From Geobacter sp. UBA6169 (GTDB lineage Bacteria; Desulfobacterota; Desulfuromonadia; Geobacterales; Pseudopelobacteraceae): a stretch of 14,230 nt of DNA. The stretch covers positions 3,284 through 17,513 of the forward strand of contig DIUB01000143.1 in the NCBI GenBank assembly GCA_002422265.1, in the 5' to 3' direction. Shown here one piece after another: positions 13,551 through 14,230 of this stretch; position 1 is the first letter of the stretch; the number at the start of each line of letters is the position of its first letter. Under the pieces are notes generated by a model that saw only the letters and a program-made list of their open reading frames with translations, did not search any database and was not told the origin of the DNA. The position numbers were made by a program, and so were the translations under genes.

Positions 13551-14230
13551 TGGTCGACTCCTTCCACATCGATCTGCCCCGACAGCAGGCGTGGCAGCAG
13601 CAGGTCACGGGTGCGGCGGAGGTTTTGGATTTGGCGCTGGAGCGTGTTTACTTGCTCGAACACTGCGTCGACATTACGAGTGAAGGCTGCAATCAAGCTA
13701 TTAGGTGGTTTTGCTATCTGCATTCGACGGAAAGTGTCGACGACGATGGTGTCGAATGTCGCCCCGCCGGTATTGGTTTTCAGATACTCGACCTGTTGAA
13801 GTGTCATCAGAAACAGGAAGCGTTGCGAAACTCCTGGCTTGCCGAGTAGTGCATAACAGGATTGGTTCATCGCCATCGGAACCGATGGGAGGGCCACTTT
13901 TCCAACTGTACCTCGGGCGGTAATGAAGACTGTGTCTGGCGGGTAAAGTTGGCTTGCGCACTTGGAGAGTCCGAGTTCCGTAACGTGCTTATCAGCGACT
14001 TCAACATAGAAACAGTCTGGTGCATCGCGTGGCGTAAAGAATGGAATGTCCCCATCCCAATACTCCGGTGTGCCGGTCTTAGGAGTACCACCACTCAGTA
14101 CATCTGCAATTTCAGTAAAGGCAATAGCCTCCCACCCCTGCGGAATCTCTCCGAGGGAGGACGGAACGCGGGGAACGGATTCATGGCCGGGGAAGCGGAA
14201 ATTGACGAACCACTCGCGGTAGAGGGCGCG
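13547..14230 (-). CDS. hsdS: Type I restriction enzyme specificity subunit HsdS (5' end outside window)
   Basis: HsdS sets the DNA target of the methylase and nuclease complex through two target-recognition domains. The visible 227 residues run open from the window edge to TGA at 13547. The first residues, ALYREWFVNFRFPGHE, are the conserved central linker after the first recognition domain. The second domain follows: IPQGWEAIAFTEIADVLSGG, TPKTGTPEYWDGDIPFFTPRD, and TARGTVGKVALPSVPMAMNQ. The C-terminus is a coiled-coil-like spacer ending RRTRDLLLPRLLSGQIDV, the usual HsdS end. The frame continues well upstream of the internal ATG at 13897, so that codon is not the start. The stop overlaps the DUF1016 GTG. 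hsdM is expected further right. Confidence 0.92.
   Translation of the reverse strand, partial: RALYREWFVNFRFPGHESVPRVPSSLGEIPQGWEAIAFTEIADVLSGGTPKTGTPEYWDGDIPFFTPRDAPDCFYVEVADKHVTELGLSKCASQLYPPDTVFITARGTVGKVALPSVPMAMNQSCYALLGKPGVSQRFLFLMTLQQVEYLKTNTGGATFDTIVVDTFRRMQIAKPPNSLIAAFTRNVDAVFEQVNTLQRQIQNLRRTRDLLLPRLLSGQIDVEGVDQ

Noticed and set aside
1..14230. CRISPR array, tRNA or rRNA genes
   Set aside because: I saw no regularly spaced repeat series of three or more units and no cloverleaf or rRNA-like stretch. The repeats present are pairs within genes or around one gene.

Overview
The window looks like chromosome of a high-GC deltaproteobacterium, most plausibly of the Geobacter/Trichlorobacter lineage. 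This is an inference from overall codon and GC character, the futalosine-pathway gene mqnD, the fused MobB-MoeA protein and the Mo-cofactor/mod layout; no rRNA or other marker gene is present to fix it.

Left half (1-6476, + strand): a compact molybdenum block. mobA, a mobB-moeA fusion, moaA and a MOSC-domain gene follow one another with overlaps or gaps of a few bases, so they are almost certainly one operon for molybdopterin synthesis, Mo insertion and guanylyl dinucleotide formation. After a 177-base leader containing hairpins, modA, modB and modC encode the periplasmic binding protein, permease and ATPase of a molybdate importer. The importer supplies the metal that the upstream enzymes load into cofactor.

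Middle (6477-8797): housekeeping genes, with one insertion-like cassette. A MaoC/NodN-type hot-dog dehydratase (-) and queF (+, queuosine pathway) diverge from a 61-base control region. A GxxExxY-family gene (-) lies between queF and mqnD (-, menaquinone by the futalosine route). It is bounded by imperfect 26-base inverted repeats that supply both its ribosome-binding site and part of its C-terminal codons.

Right half (8818-14230, - strand): a type I restriction-modification locus. In transcription order it holds hsdS (5' end beyond the window), a DUF1016/YhcG-type PDDEXK nuclease gene translationally coupled to it, a 335-base gap, and hsdR. hsdM is not in the window and would be expected further right. 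The gap carries a 141-base MITE-like element with 14/15-base terminal inverted repeats and a 4-base flanking direct repeat, plus a 43-codon open remnant that reads like a real protein tail. Two genes of this locus carry in-frame palindromic DNA repeats: two identical 36-base GC-rich copies in hsdR read in two different frames, and two 29-base copies 39 bases apart in the DUF1016 gene.

The most interesting theme is repeat colonisation. Four different small repeat or insertion types occur between 7463 and 13239, several of them inside or tightly moulded to coding sequence. The Mo block to the left shows none that I could see.
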